A stretch of DNA of 64,000 nucleotides from Lachnospiraceae bacterium (GTDB lineage: Bacteria; Bacillota; Clostridia; Lachnospirales; Lachnospiraceae), in contig CAJTAL010000007.1 of NCBI GenBank assembly GCA_910574285.1, forward strand, positions 84,560-148,559, written 5' to 3'. Below are positions 25,515-36,000 of the stretch, one piece after another; within the stretch, counting starts at the first letter, position 1; every line of letters begins with the position of its first letter. Position numbers and translations under genes: made by a program. The notes under the pieces are model-generated. The model was not told where the DNA came from and ran no database searches. It saw only the letters and a list, made by a program, of their open reading frames with translations.

Positions 25515-25543
25515 TTGAAAAGCAGGGGTGTAGACTGTATAAT
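25515..25543 (+). promoter_or_regulatory. Promoter of glyS
   Basis: TTGAAA (25515-25520) and TATAAT (25538-25543), spacing 17, lie about 90 bases before the glyS ATG. I do not see a T-box specifier structure or antiterminator in the leader. Confidence 0.6.
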
Positions 25544-25634
25544 AATTAACAATTGTACTCTAGGGCGCTGTCTTTATTTGGAGAAGCGCCGGCGGGTATG
25601 AATAATCTACGAAATAGAAGGTGAGGAAGAGGAT

Positions 25635-27026
25635 ATGGTTGAAAAGACGATGGAAAAGATTGTGGCTTTGGCAAAATCCAGAGGATTCGTGTATCCGGGA
25701 TCTGAGATCTATGGCGGGCTTGCGAATACATGGGATTACGGCAATCTTGGAGTGGAGCTTAAGAACAATGTTAAGAAAGCATGGTGGCAGAAGTTTGTTC
25801 AGGAATCTCCATACAATGTAGGCGTAGATTGTGCGATCCTGATGAATCCACAGACATGGGTGGCAAGCGGACACTTAGGCGGATTCAGCGACCCTTTGAT
25901 GGACTGCAAGGAATGTCACGAACGTTTCCGTGCAGATAAGATGATTGAAGATTATGCACATGAGAACGGTATTGATATCGGGGACACCATTGACGGATGG
26001 AGCCATGAGAAGATGGAAGCGTACGTGAAAGAGCACGAGATACCGTGTCCGTCCTGCGGAAAGCATAATTTTACAGAGATCCGTGAGTTCAACCTGATGT
26101 TCAAGACGTTCCAGGGTGTTACGGAGGACGCAAAGAGCGTGGTATATCTTCGCCCGGAGACGGCGCAGGGTATCTTTGTAAACTTCAAGAATGTACAGCG
26201 TACATCCAGAAAGAAGATTCCTTTCGGTATCTGCCAGGTTGGTAAGTCCTTCCGTAATGAGATTACCCCGGGTAACTTTACCTTCCGTACAAGGGAATTT
26301 GAGCAGATGGAGCTTGAGTTCTTCTGTGAGCCGGATACAGACCTTGAGTGGTTCGCTTACTGGAAGCAGTTCTGTCTTGACTGGCTGAAGACGCTTGGAC
26401 TGAGTGATGAAGAGGTTCGTTACCGTGATCACACTCCGGAAGAATTGAGCCACTACAGTAAGGCGACTACAGACGTAGAGTTTTTGTTCCCCTTTGGATG
26501 GGGTGAATTGTGGGGAATTGCTGACAGAACAGATTTCGACCTGACACAGCATCAGCTCACATCCAAGCAGGATATGTCATATTTTGATGATGAGAAGAAG
26601 ACCAAATATATTCCGTATGTAATCGAGCCTTCACTTGGCGCGGACCGTATGGTACTTGCGTTCCTGTGCAGCGCATACGACGAAGAAGAATTAGAAGGCG
26701 GCGACGTAAGGACTGTGCTGCATTTCCATCCTGCGCTTGCACCGGTTAAGATCGGCGTGCTTCCTCTTTCAAAGAAGCTGAATGAGGGTGCGGAGAAGGT
26801 ATATGCACAGCTTTCTAAGAAGTACAATTGCGAGTATGACGAGCGCGGCAATATCGGTAAACGCTACCGCCGTCAGGATGAGATCGGAACGCCGTTCTGC
26901 GTGACGTACGATTTTGACTCCGAAGAAGACGGGGCAGTGACCGTTCGCGACAGAGATACGATGGAGCAGGAAAGAGTAAAGATCGAAGAACTGGATGCTT
27001 ATTTCGCAAAGAAATTTGAATGGTAA
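25635..27026 (+). CDS. glyS: Glycyl-tRNA synthetase, alpha2 type
   Basis: The 463-residue class II synthetase is of the eukaryote-like homodimer type, not the split alpha-beta GlyRS. The N-terminus ([20 protein letters not shown], about residues 16-35) is motif 1, [12 protein letters not shown] (about 171-182) and [19 protein letters not shown] (about 203-221) hold motif 2, and [12 protein letters not shown] (about 326-337) motif 3. Zn-type Cys pairs (CKECH, CPSCGKH) are at about residues 95 and 140. The next two genes make and spend glycine precursors, so the neighbourhood is glycine-themed. Confidence 0.95.
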   Translation: MVEKTMEKIVALAKSRGFVYPGSEIYGGLANTWDYGNLGVELKNNVKKAWWQKFVQESPYNVGVDCAILMNPQTWVASGHLGGFSDPLMDCKECHERFRADKMIEDYAHENGIDIGDTIDGWSHEKMEAYVKEHEIPCPSCGKHNFTEIREFNLMFKTFQGVTEDAKSVVYLRPETAQGIFVNFKNVQRTSRKKIPFGICQVGKSFRNEITPGNFTFRTREFEQMELEFFCEPDTDLEWFAYWKQFCLDWLKTLGLSDEEVRYRDHTPEELSHYSKATTDVEFLFPFGWGELWGIADRTDFDLTQHQLTSKQDMSYFDDEKKTKYIPYVIEPSLGADRMVLAFLCSAYDEEELEGGDVRTVLHFHPALAPVKIGVLPLSKKLNEGAEKVYAQLSKKYNCEYDERGNIGKRYRRQDEIGTPFCVTYDFDSEEDGAVTVRDRDTMEQERVKIEELDAYFAKKFEW

Positions 27027-27052
27027 GAATAAATAAGATAAATAAGATAGAG

Positions 27053-27089
27053 CAGCCTGGAAATGTCTGTATTTCCAGGCTGTTTTTTT
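27053..27089 (+). terminator. Terminator of glyS
   Basis: A 12-bp stem CAGCCTGGAAAT with its complement (27053-27064, 27071-27082) is followed by seven T. Textbook intrinsic terminator. Confidence 0.9.
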
Positions 27090-27194
27090 ACTTTATAAGA
27101 AATTTCGTTCTGCGGACTAAAGCGAAGTATACAAAATGACAAAAAATCAGGATGATTTGCGAATAGGAAAACAGCATATTAGACAGAGAATCCG

Positions 27195-27223
27195 TTGTAT
27201 ATATGGTGAATGAGTGTTATAAT
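27195..27223 (+). promoter_or_regulatory. Promoter of tdh-kbl
   Basis: TTGTAT (27195-27200) and TATAAT (27218-27223), 17-base spacing, lie between the glyS terminator and tdh. It overlaps the region where longer tdh frames would begin, so those starts are ruled out. Confidence 0.6.
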
Positions 27224-27275
27224 GACTTCAATGAAATACTGCCGGGAAAATGGCAGGAACAGGAGGAAGATAGAA

Positions 27276-28337
27276 TTGAGTGAGAAAAACGACGGACTGA
27301 TGTGGGCGCTTGTCAAGGAGAAGCCTGAGGAAGGATTATGGATGAAGAGGGTGCCGATTCCGGAAGTTGGACCGAATGACGTCAAGATTAAGATCAGGAA
27401 GACGGCGATCTGCGGAACAGATGTGCACATATACCAGTGGAACGACTGGGCGCAGCATACCATACCGATCGGACTGACGGCAGGCCATGAGTATGTGGGC
27501 GAGGTTGTGGAAGTCGGAGAAGGCGTACAGGGATTTCATCCGGGACATCTGGTATCCGGAGAGGGTCATATTACGTGCGGTAAGTGCAGGAACTGTCTTG
27601 AGGGGCACAAGCAGAACTGTAAGGACGCGAAAGGAGTCGGTGTGAACCGCAACGGGGCGTTTGCGGAGTATCTGGTGATTCCCGCATCGAATGTATGGCC
27701 GTGCAACCCGGCGATACCGGAGGAGATATACGCGATCTTTGATCCCTTCGGCAATGCTACACATACGGCGCTGTCCTATGAGATGCTGGGCGAGGACGTG
27801 CTGGTGGCTGGAGCGGGGCCTATCGGCTGTATGGCCGCGGCGATCGCCAAGTTTTCAGGAGCGAGACATGTCGTTGTAACCGATATGAATCCATACAGGC
27901 TTGAACTTGCCGGGAAACTTGGGGCAACCCGGACCGTAAACCTGAAAGAGGAAAAACTGACGGATGTGATGAAGGATATCGGCATGACGGAGGGATTCGA
28001 TGTAGGGCTTGAAATGTCGGGTTCACAGGCGGGTCTGCATGACATGATACATAACATGAAGCATGGAGGCAATATCGCGCTTCTGGGTCTTCAGAGGACG
28101 GACGCCACGGTGGATCTGGAGACGGTGATCTTCAACGGACTGAATATCCGCGGAATCTACGGAAGGAAAGTATGGGATACCTGGTACAAGATGTCCACGA
28201 TGATTCAGGCAGGTCTTGACATCTCCCCGATTATCACGCATCATTTTGATATCAGGGACTATGAGAAAGGTTTCGAAGCAATGATCTCGGGGAACTCAGG
28301 AAAGGTAATCCTTGACTGGGCGCATGTAAATGATTAA
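27276..28337 (+). CDS. tdh: L-threonine 3-dehydrogenase
   Basis: The protein matches E. coli Tdh nearly throughout: [16 protein letters not shown] (zinc Cys and its neighbours), [22 protein letters not shown] with the structural zinc Cys cluster, VSGAGPIG-like nucleotide loop ([13 protein letters not shown]), and SPIITHHF. It oxidises threonine to 2-amino-3-ketobutyrate with NAD. A TTG at 27276, 8 bases after AGGAGGA, gives 353 residues and is preferred; ATG 27300 gives 345. A longer start at 27210 lies inside the promoter. It is followed after 23 bases by kbl. Confidence 0.94.
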   Translation: MSEKNDGLMWALVKEKPEEGLWMKRVPIPEVGPNDVKIKIRKTAICGTDVHIYQWNDWAQHTIPIGLTAGHEYVGEVVEVGEGVQGFHPGHLVSGEGHITCGKCRNCLEGHKQNCKDAKGVGVNRNGAFAEYLVIPASNVWPCNPAIPEEIYAIFDPFGNATHTALSYEMLGEDVLVAGAGPIGCMAAAIAKFSGARHVVVTDMNPYRLELAGKLGATRTVNLKEEKLTDVMKDIGMTEGFDVGLEMSGSQAGLHDMIHNMKHGGNIALLGLQRTDATVDLETVIFNGLNIRGIYGRKVWDTWYKMSTMIQAGLDISPIITHHFDIRDYEKGFEAMISGNSGKVILDWAHVND

Positions 28338-28360
28338 ATATAGAAAGGAATAATATTGAG

Positions 28361-29560
28361 ATGGCACGTAAAGACGACATTTTGAGTATCTATACGAAAG
28401 AAGTAGAAGGAATTAAAGAGGCAGGTCTTTTTAAAGGCGAGGCGCCGTTTGTGTCTCCGCAGGGGGCAAGAGTGAAGATGGAGGACGGAAGAGAGCTTCT
28501 GTGCATGTGCGCGAACAACTATCTTGGGCTTGGCGATAATCCCCGTCTGATAGAGGCGGCGAAGAGGACATATGACGAGAAGGGGTACGGGGTGGCTTCC
28601 GTACGCTTTATCTGCGGCACCCAGGACATCCATAAGAGACTGGAGAAAAAGATCTCTGAGTTCCTCGGAACGGATGATACGATTCTGTATTCCTCTTGTT
28701 TTGACGCCAACGGCGGACTGTTTGAGACGATATTGACTGCGGAAGACGCCGTGATCAGCGACGAATTAAACCATGCGTCGATCATAGACGGAGTCCGGCT
28801 GTGTAAGGCGAAGCGTTTCCGCTATAAGAATAATAATATGGAAGATCTGGAAGCAAAACTTAAGGAGGCGGACGAGGCAGGCGCCAGGATCAAGCTGATC
28901 GCGACGGACGGCGTATTTTCTATGGACGGTATCATCTGCAACCTTAAGGGAGTGTGCGATCTGGCAGATCAGTACAATGCTCTGGTGATGGTGGACGACA
29001 GCCATGCAGTTGGTTTTGTAGGTAAGACAGGGCGCGGTACGCCGGAATATTGCGGCGTGCAGGGACGAGTGGATATTATCACGGGAACTTTGGGAAAGGC
29101 TCTTGGAGGAGCTTCCGGCGGATACACCTCGGGACGTAAGGAGATCATTGACCTGCTGAGGCAGAGAAGCCGTCCGTATCTGTTCTCTAATTCTCTGGCG
29201 CCGGCGATTGCGGGGGCGAGTATCGAGTTATTTGATATGCTGGATGAGAGTACGGAGCTGAGGGATCATCTGGAAGAGGTGACGGCATATTACCGCAAAG
29301 AGCTGGTGGAAAATGGATTCGATATCATACCTGGAACTCATCCTTGTGTACCGGTAATGCTGTACGACGAGAAGACGGCGGCAGAATTCGCGAAACGGAT
29401 GATGGAAAAAGGGGTCTATGTGGTGGCATTCTCCTATCCGGTTGTTCCGAAGGGAAAAGCAAGAATCCGCACGCAGGTATGCGCAAGCCATACGAAAGAA
29501 GATATAGACTTTATCGTGAAATGCTTCAAAGAAGTCAGAGAAGAGATGGATAAGGCGTGA
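28361..29560 (+). CDS. kbl: 2-amino-3-ketobutyrate CoA ligase (glycine C-acetyltransferase)
   Basis: The 399-residue PLP enzyme carries the alpha-oxoamine synthase marks: [17 protein letters not shown] (about residues 210-226) with the Asp-His pair, and [12 protein letters not shown] (about 242-253) with the PLP Lys. It cleaves 2-amino-3-ketobutyrate with CoA into glycine and acetyl-CoA, completing the Tdh pathway. It shares an operon with tdh and lies near glyS. A GGAATAATATTGAG stretch provides a modest ribosome site. Confidence 0.94.
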   Translation: MARKDDILSIYTKEVEGIKEAGLFKGEAPFVSPQGARVKMEDGRELLCMCANNYLGLGDNPRLIEAAKRTYDEKGYGVASVRFICGTQDIHKRLEKKISEFLGTDDTILYSSCFDANGGLFETILTAEDAVISDELNHASIIDGVRLCKAKRFRYKNNNMEDLEAKLKEADEAGARIKLIATDGVFSMDGIICNLKGVCDLADQYNALVMVDDSHAVGFVGKTGRGTPEYCGVQGRVDIITGTLGKALGGASGGYTSGRKEIIDLLRQRSRPYLFSNSLAPAIAGASIELFDMLDESTELRDHLEEVTAYYRKELVENGFDIIPGTHPCVPVMLYDEKTAAEFAKRMMEKGVYVVAFSYPVVPKGKARIRTQVCASHTKEDIDFIVKCFKEVREEMDKA

Positions 29561-29580
29561 CAATGCCTTTTCTATGGGTT

Positions 29581-29609
29581 TTGACTTTGGGGATATCCTG
29601 TGTTAGAAT
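29581..29609 (+). promoter_or_regulatory. Promoter of addB-addA
   Basis: TTGACT (29581-29586) and TAGAAT (29604-29609) with a 17-base spacer lie after kbl and before the hairpin at 29634. Confidence 0.6.
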
Positions 29610-29633
29610 GTAAATCAGGGAACAGATAATATG

Positions 29634-29672
29634 AGACATATCAGATTATAATATCTGGTATGTCTTATTTTT
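29634..29672 (+). terminator. Terminator-like hairpin in addB leader
   Basis: Arms 29634-29646 and 29653-29665 form 13 pairs with one T-G wobble and a 6-base loop, followed by TATTTTTC. It lies between the addB promoter and its start, so it could be an attenuator; or it simply ends kbl read-through. Confidence 0.6.
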
Positions 29673-29714
29673 CTACATATAAAGAGTATTCACAAATAAC
29701 AGGGAGGAGAATAG

Positions 29715-32700
29715 ATGTCGCTGCAATTTATATTCGGGCCGTCGGGTTCGGGCAAATCTTATCATCTTTATCATCATATCATTGAGGAGTCGATCCGTCA
29801 TCCGGAGCAGAATTATATCGTCCTGGTTCCGGAGCAGTTTACCATGCAGACGCAGAAGGATCTGGTCACCATGCACCCGAGAAAGGGTATCATGAATATT
29901 GACGTCCTGAGCTTTGGAAGACTTGCTTACCGTGTCTTTGAGGAAACGGGAGGAGAGCTTCTTCCGGTTCTGGACGATGAGGGGAAGAACCTGATCCTTC
30001 GGAAGATTGCGGGGGATTATGAGGATGAACTGAGCGTTCTGAAAGGGAATATGAAGAAGCTGGGGTATATCAGTGAGGTAAAGTCTGTCATCTCCGAGTT
30101 TACGCAGTATGATATCAAGGATGAGGAGATCGGTCAGGTCATGGAAGCCGTCGGAAGTCGGTCCAGGCTTTATTATAAGTTGAAGGATATCCGTATTCTC
30201 TACCAGGGGTTTGCAGAATATCTAAAGAAAAAATACATCACGAAGGAAGAGCTGCTGGATGCCTTAAGCCGTGTGGTGAGCCAGTCTGAGATGCTTAAGA
30301 ACAGTACCGTGGTGCTGGATGGTTTCACAGGATTTACTCCGGTGCAGAACAGGCTTCTTATGGAGCTTTTGATTCATTGCCGTAAGATGATCGTGACGGT
30401 GACTATGGATGCCAGGGAGAATCCTTACGTATACAGGCATCCGTATCAGTTATTCGCCCTCAGCAAGCATATGACGGCGACTCTGATCAAGCTGGCGAAA
30501 GAGGCAAAAGCTGAAGTGGAGGAGCCGGTATGCCTGTACGAGGAACCGGTATATCGTTTTCGGGGAAATGCAGCCCTCGCGTTTCTGGAGAAGAATCTCT
30601 TCCGGTACAAGGCGGGAACGTATGCCGGCGGGCAGGAAGCCATCCGTCTTCATGTCGCAAGGAACCCGGGGGAAGAAGCTATGGCGGCGGCGGGATCTAT
30701 CCGCAGATTCGTGAGGGAAGAGGGACTTCGCTACCGGGACGTCGGTGTAATCGTAAGCAATATGGAGGTATACGGGGATTATCTGGAGCGTGCGTTTGCG
30801 TTATATGATATTCCGGCATTCATGGATCACAAGAGGAATATCCTTCTGAATTCCTTCGTGGAATATGTCCGAAGCCTCTTGAATCTGGCGGAGCAGAACT
30901 TTACTTATGAGAGTGTGTTCCGTTTTCTTCGGACGAATCTGGCGGGATTCACCTATGAGGAAGTGGATGAACTGGAGAATTACGTCCTGGGGCTTGGAAT
31001 CAAAAGCTATAAGCGCTGGCAGGAAAGCTGGGTCCGCCGTCTGAAGGGGATGAAAGAGGATGAGCTTGCGCATATGAATCATCTGCGGGTAATGCTGGTC
31101 GAGAAACTGGATTCCCTGATGTTTGTATTAAAGCAGCGGCAGAAGACGGTGAAGGATATTACTCTTGCGCTCTATGAATTCATGGTTCGGGAGAATCTGC
31201 AGATCAGGCTTAAGAGACAGGAAGAAGAATTTCAGGCGGAGGGAGAACTGGCGCTTGCGAAAGAGTATGCCCAGGTCTACCGGATTCTGATTGAGCTGTT
31301 TGACAAATTCGTGAGGCTTCTGGGAGACGAGAGGGTTTCTCTGGATGAATATTGTAAATTGCTGGACGCAGGACTGGAGGAAGCCAGAGTCGGCGTGATC
31401 CCGCCGACTCCCGATCAGGTAGTTGTGGGGGATGTGGAACGGACCAGGCTGAAAGACATCCGCGCGCTGATCTTCCTTGGGGCGAATGATACCAACCTTC
31501 CGGGGGCTCTTTTGCGGACCGGTCTGTTATCCGAACGTGACCGGGAGCATTTTCAGAAAGAGAAGCTGGCGTTGTCGCCGGGGGGGAAGGAAAAGGCATA
31601 TATTCAGAAATTCTATCTCTATCTGAATTTGACTAAGCCGTCCGAAAGGCTGGAGGTCTATTACAGCAAGGTGTCTGCTGAGGGGAAAAGCATCCGTCCT
31701 GCTTATCTGGTTCAGGAGCTTCAGAGGATGTATCCCGGGCTGACGGTGCGGGATGATGAGGAGAATACGCTTGCCGGGCGGGAGATCACGGAGGAAATCG
31801 GGCTTGAATATCTGATTCGTGGTTTCCGCGGCGCAAGGGACAGAGCGGACGCCGCGTGGAGCGAACTCTATACATGGTATAAGAAGGATGAGAGATGGCG
31901 GCAGAAGGTGGAGAGCCTCCTTGCGGCAGGATTTTACAAAAAGCCAATGGACGGACTGACCGAGGCGGCGGCAAAGAAGCTCTATGGGGAACATTTTGAG
32001 GACAGTATTACGAGGATGGAGCGGTTCGCCGTCTGTGCGTTCGCCCACTTCCTGACTTATGGGCTGAACCTGACAGAGAGGCAGCAGTATGAATTCCAGG
32101 CGGTGGATCTGGGCAATGTGTGCCACGGCGCGTTGGAGAGGTATTCCAGGAAAGCGGAGCAGGAGGGAGGCTGGCTTGCCCTGAGTGAAGAGCAGCGGAA
32201 TCAATATATAGAAGAGAGTGTGGAGGAGGCTGTCACGGATTACGGCAATTCGGTGTTATATAGTTCTGCAAGGGACGAATATATGATCGTCCGTATGAAG
32301 CGGCTTCTTACACGGACGGTCTGGGCGCTGACCAGGCAGCTTGAGGCGGGGGATTTTACTCCCTCTGCCTATGAATTCCGGTTCTCTAACGGGAAGATTG
32401 ACCGTATCGATACCTGTGAAGAGGACGATAAGGTCTATGTAAAGGTTCTGGATTATAAGACCGGGAGTAAGGCTTTTGACGTAGTTTCCCTCTGTCACGG
32501 ACTGCAGCTTCAGCTTATGGTTTATATAGATGCGGCGATTAAGCAGGAGAAGAAAAGGCATCCGGATAAAGAAGTGATTCCGGCAGGGGTGTTCTATTAC
32601 CGTATCTCAGACCCGGTAATCGATAAGCAGAAGGAACGGACGGAGGATGAGATCTTGAAGGAATTAAGGCCGGACGGACTGGTCAGTCTTAAGGATGATA

Positions 32701-33056
32701 CGCTTGAGCATCTTGATCACAGGAAAAGCGGGGAATCACTGGTAATTCCGGTGAAATATACCAGGGACGGCAGTCTCGGCAAAGGGTCTAAAGCGGTGCC
32801 GGAAGAGGAATTCCGCCTGATGATGGAACATGCGGCGAAGAAGATAGCGCAAGCCCACCGGAGGATCTTAGAGGGGGAGACGGACGCGCTGCCTTACCGG
32901 AAGGGACAGGAGACGGGGTGCGATTACTGTAAATACAGGCATATCTGCGGGTTTGACGTGAAGATCCCGGGATATGGATACCGTGATATCGGACAGATGA
33001 GTAAGGAACAGGCAATCGCGTCGATGGAAGCAGAAAGAGAGAAAGGAATAGATTAA
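29715..33056 (+). CDS. addB: ATP-dependent helicase-nuclease AddB subunit
   Basis: The 1113-residue protein opens with GPSGSGKS (residues 8-15), the AddB Walker A. A C-terminal nuclease domain includes VKVLDYKTGSKAF (about residue 909) and ends in the Fe-S cluster Cys set CDYCKYRHICGF (about 1060) with a distant first Cys near FAVCAF (about 770). With AddA it makes the double-strand end processing complex, equivalent to RecBCD, that cuts at Chi sites. GGGAGGAG precedes the ATG. The addA start follows 2 bases after the stop. Confidence 0.94.
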   Translation: MSLQFIFGPSGSGKSYHLYHHIIEESIRHPEQNYIVLVPEQFTMQTQKDLVTMHPRKGIMNIDVLSFGRLAYRVFEETGGELLPVLDDEGKNLILRKIAGDYEDELSVLKGNMKKLGYISEVKSVISEFTQYDIKDEEIGQVMEAVGSRSRLYYKLKDIRILYQGFAEYLKKKYITKEELLDALSRVVSQSEMLKNSTVVLDGFTGFTPVQNRLLMELLIHCRKMIVTVTMDARENPYVYRHPYQLFALSKHMTATLIKLAKEAKAEVEEPVCLYEEPVYRFRGNAALAFLEKNLFRYKAGTYAGGQEAIRLHVARNPGEEAMAAAGSIRRFVREEGLRYRDVGVIVSNMEVYGDYLERAFALYDIPAFMDHKRNILLNSFVEYVRSLLNLAEQNFTYESVFRFLRTNLAGFTYEEVDELENYVLGLGIKSYKRWQESWVRRLKGMKEDELAHMNHLRVMLVEKLDSLMFVLKQRQKTVKDITLALYEFMVRENLQIRLKRQEEEFQAEGELALAKEYAQVYRILIELFDKFVRLLGDERVSLDEYCKLLDAGLEEARVGVIPPTPDQVVVGDVERTRLKDIRALIFLGANDTNLPGALLRTGLLSERDREHFQKEKLALSPGGKEKAYIQKFYLYLNLTKPSERLEVYYSKVSAEGKSIRPAYLVQELQRMYPGLTVRDDEENTLAGREITEEIGLEYLIRGFRGARDRADAAWSELYTWYKKDERWRQKVESLLAAGFYKKPMDGLTEAAAKKLYGEHFEDSITRMERFAVCAFAHFLTYGLNLTERQQYEFQAVDLGNVCHGALERYSRKAEQEGGWLALSEEQRNQYIEESVEEAVTDYGNSVLYSSARDEYMIVRMKRLLTRTVWALTRQLEAGDFTPSAYEFRFSNGKIDRIDTCEEDDKVYVKVLDYKTGSKAFDVVSLCHGLQLQLMVYIDAAIKQEKKRHPDKEVIPAGVFYYRISDPVIDKQKERTEDEILKELRPDGLVSLKDDTLEHLDHRKSGESLVIPVKYTRDGSLGKGSKAVPEEEFRLMMEHAAKKIAQAHRRILEGETDALPYRKGQETGCDYCKYRHICGFDVKIPGYGYRDIGQMSKEQAIASMEAEREKGID

Positions 33057-33058
33057 GT

Positions 33059-36000
33059 ATGAGTGTTAAGTGGACGGAGGACCAGCAGAGGGTTATAGAT
33101 CTGAGAGACAGGAATATTCTGGTATCTGCCGCCGCAGGTTCGGGTAAGACGGCGGTTCTGGTAGAGCGAATCATTACGATGCTGACTTCGGGCGGGCATC
33201 CGATCGATGTGGACCGTTTGCTGATCGTGACGTTTACCGAGGCAGCGGCGTCGGAGATGAAGGAGAGGATCCGGGGCGCGATAGAGAAGAAGCTTATGGA
33301 ACGGCCGGACGACGAGCATCTGAAGCAGCAGGCGACTCTGATACATAATGCATATATTACGACGATTCATAGTTTCTGCCTGTCTGTTGTCCGTGATCAT
33401 TTTCCGGTGATAGGCATTGATCCCAGTTTCCGCATCGGAGAAGAGGGGGAGTTAAAGCTTCTGAGACAGGATGTGTTAAGGGAGATGCTGGAGGAGCGTT
33501 ACCAGGAGGGAAGCAGCCGTTTTCTTGACTTTACCCTGGCGTATGGGAGCGGAAGGAACGATAAGAAGATTGAAGATCTGATTCTTAGAATCTATGATTA
33601 TTCCCGGAGCTATCCGGACCCGGAGGCGTGGATTACCCGGTGCGTTAAGGCTTATGAGGCCGAAAAACTCGAAGAACTGGAGGACAGCGAGATGGTCCGT
33701 CTGGCTATGGAGAATACGGCGGAATACTTAAAGGAGGCAGGGGAACTTCTGGATGCGGGGCTTTCTGTCTGCCGGGAGGCGGACGGCCCGGCGGCTTATG
33801 AGACGACATTATTGAAAGACCGGCAGGTTGTGGAGGGGATGCTTACTGTCCATGATTTTAGGGAAATGACCAGGATCGTGAAAGGCGTCTCCTGGGCGAG
33901 GCTTGCCGCGAATAAGGATAAGACGGTCTCGGAAGAGAAGACTGCTCAAGTTAAGGCGATCCGGGATGAGGTCAAGGGAATCGTGAAGGATCTGGCGGGA
34001 CAGTATTTTTACCAGGATGCGGAAGGGATGATAGAGGATATAAAGGCATGCCGGCCGGCGATGGAGGAGCTGGCGCAGCTTGTACGGGAATTTTCCGATC
34101 GATACGAGGAGAAGAAGCGCACCCGGAATATGATTGATTTCTCGGATATGGAGCAGTATGCGCTGAAGATACTGACAGAAGAGACGGAAAACGGGCCGAT
34201 TCCGTCTGCGGTAGCGAGAGAGTATCAGGAGCAGTTTGAGGAGATTATGATCGACGAGTATCAGGACAGCAATCTGATACAGGAGGCGATCCTGACCAGT
34301 ATCTCCACCGTATCTTCCGGGCGCTACAATATATTTATGGTGGGAGATGTGAAACAGAGTATCTATCGGTTCCGTCTGTCGAGGCCGGAACTTTTCATGG
34401 AAAAATTCCGTACATACACGCTGGCAGAGGACGGGGCAAAGCAGAGGATCGACCTGCATAAGAATTTCCGGAGCAGGAAGGAAGTCTTGGACAGCGTAAA
34501 TTATATCTTCCGGCAGATCATGACGCAAAAGCTTGGAAAAATCGCATATGATGACCAGGCGGCTCTGTATGTGGGGGCGGAGTATAAGCCGGGGAAGGAT
34601 TTGGAGATGGAAGTACTGGTGATTGACAGTGATCTGGAAGAATGGGAGGAAAGCGGCAAGGCGGACGGAGAGGAGCCGTCAGGCATGGAGCGCATGGAAG
34701 AAAAACCAGGCGGCAGGATCACGGAGCGTGAATTGGAGGCGAGGGCGATAGCCGCACGAATCCGCAGGCTGTGTGAAGACCATCAGGTAATCGATAAGAA
34801 GACCGGAGAATTCCGGCCGGTGCGGTACTCTGATATCGTGATTCTGATAAGGAGCGTGAAAGGGTTCGCCGATGTATTTACAGAAGTGTTGAACCGCGAG
34901 GGGATTCCGGCGTACGCGGGCACCAGAGAGGGGTATTTTGCCACACAGGAGATCGGCGTATTGTTGGATTACCTGCAGGTATTGGATAACAGGCAGCAGG
35001 ACATCCCCCTGGCTGCGGTGCTTAGATCTTCTTTCGGTATGCTGACAGAGGAAGAGCTTGCCGCCATAAGTTCAACGTTCAAGGAGATGCGGTTCTGTAA
35101 AGCGGTAGCGCGTTACCGGACAGAGGGGAAGGAGCAGAAGATCCGGGAGAAGTTGGAACGCTGCCTGGGGCAGATGGACACGTTTCGGCAGATCGTGCCG
35201 TATACGCCTATGCATGAACTGCTGTGGAGGATATTAAAAGAAACGGGGTATGGAGATTATGTGTCCGCCCTTCCGGGAGGAGAACAGCGAAGGGCGAATC
35301 TCGATATGCTGGTGGAGAAAGCCAGGGCATATGAAGCCACCAGTTATAAAGGGCTGTTTCATTTCGTACGGTATATCGAGCAGCTTAAGAAATATGACGT
35401 GGACTACGGAGAGGCGAGTATCGAAGATGAGCAGTCGGATACGGTGCGGGTGATGACGATACACAAGAGCAAGGGCCTGGAATTTCCGATCGTGTTCGCG
35501 GCAGGCATGGGAAAGAGGATCAATATGCAGGATGCCAGAAGCAGCGTAGCTCTCCATGCCAGATTGGGGGTAGGGCTGGATGCGGTAGATATTGAGAAGA
35601 GGACAAAGAGCCCGACGATTGTCAAGAAGGTTATGCAGAAAGAAGAGGCGCTGGACGGGCTTGGGGAAGAACTGAGGGTTCTGTATGTGGCGTTCACCCG
35701 GGCGAAAGAGAAGCTTATCATTACCGGAACCCTGTCAAATTCCGAGAAGAAGCTTAAGGGGTATGAACTGATAAAAGAGCGGGAGGAAGAAGCCTTATCT
35801 TTCGGCCGTCTGAGTAAGGTCGTAACCTATTGGGACTGGATTCTCCCGGCGCTTGTGCGGATGACGGATGACGTACCGATTGTAAAAAAGGTCTTAAGAT
35901 TTGAGGATATAGTGAGGGATTCTGTTGAAGAAGAGACGGCGGGCAGACTTGAGCGGGCCGCGCTTATGAATTGGGATACAGAAATTGTCTACGATTCAGG

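Noticed and set aside
25429..25634. Possible T-box leader upstream of glyS
   Set aside because: No T-box core sequence or specifier and antiterminator pair was visible; the hairpin there is best read as the terminator of the previous gene.
27210..27275. Longer tdh start at 27210
   Set aside because: It lies within the -10 region of a good promoter; the TTG at 27276 has AGGAGGA at proper spacing.
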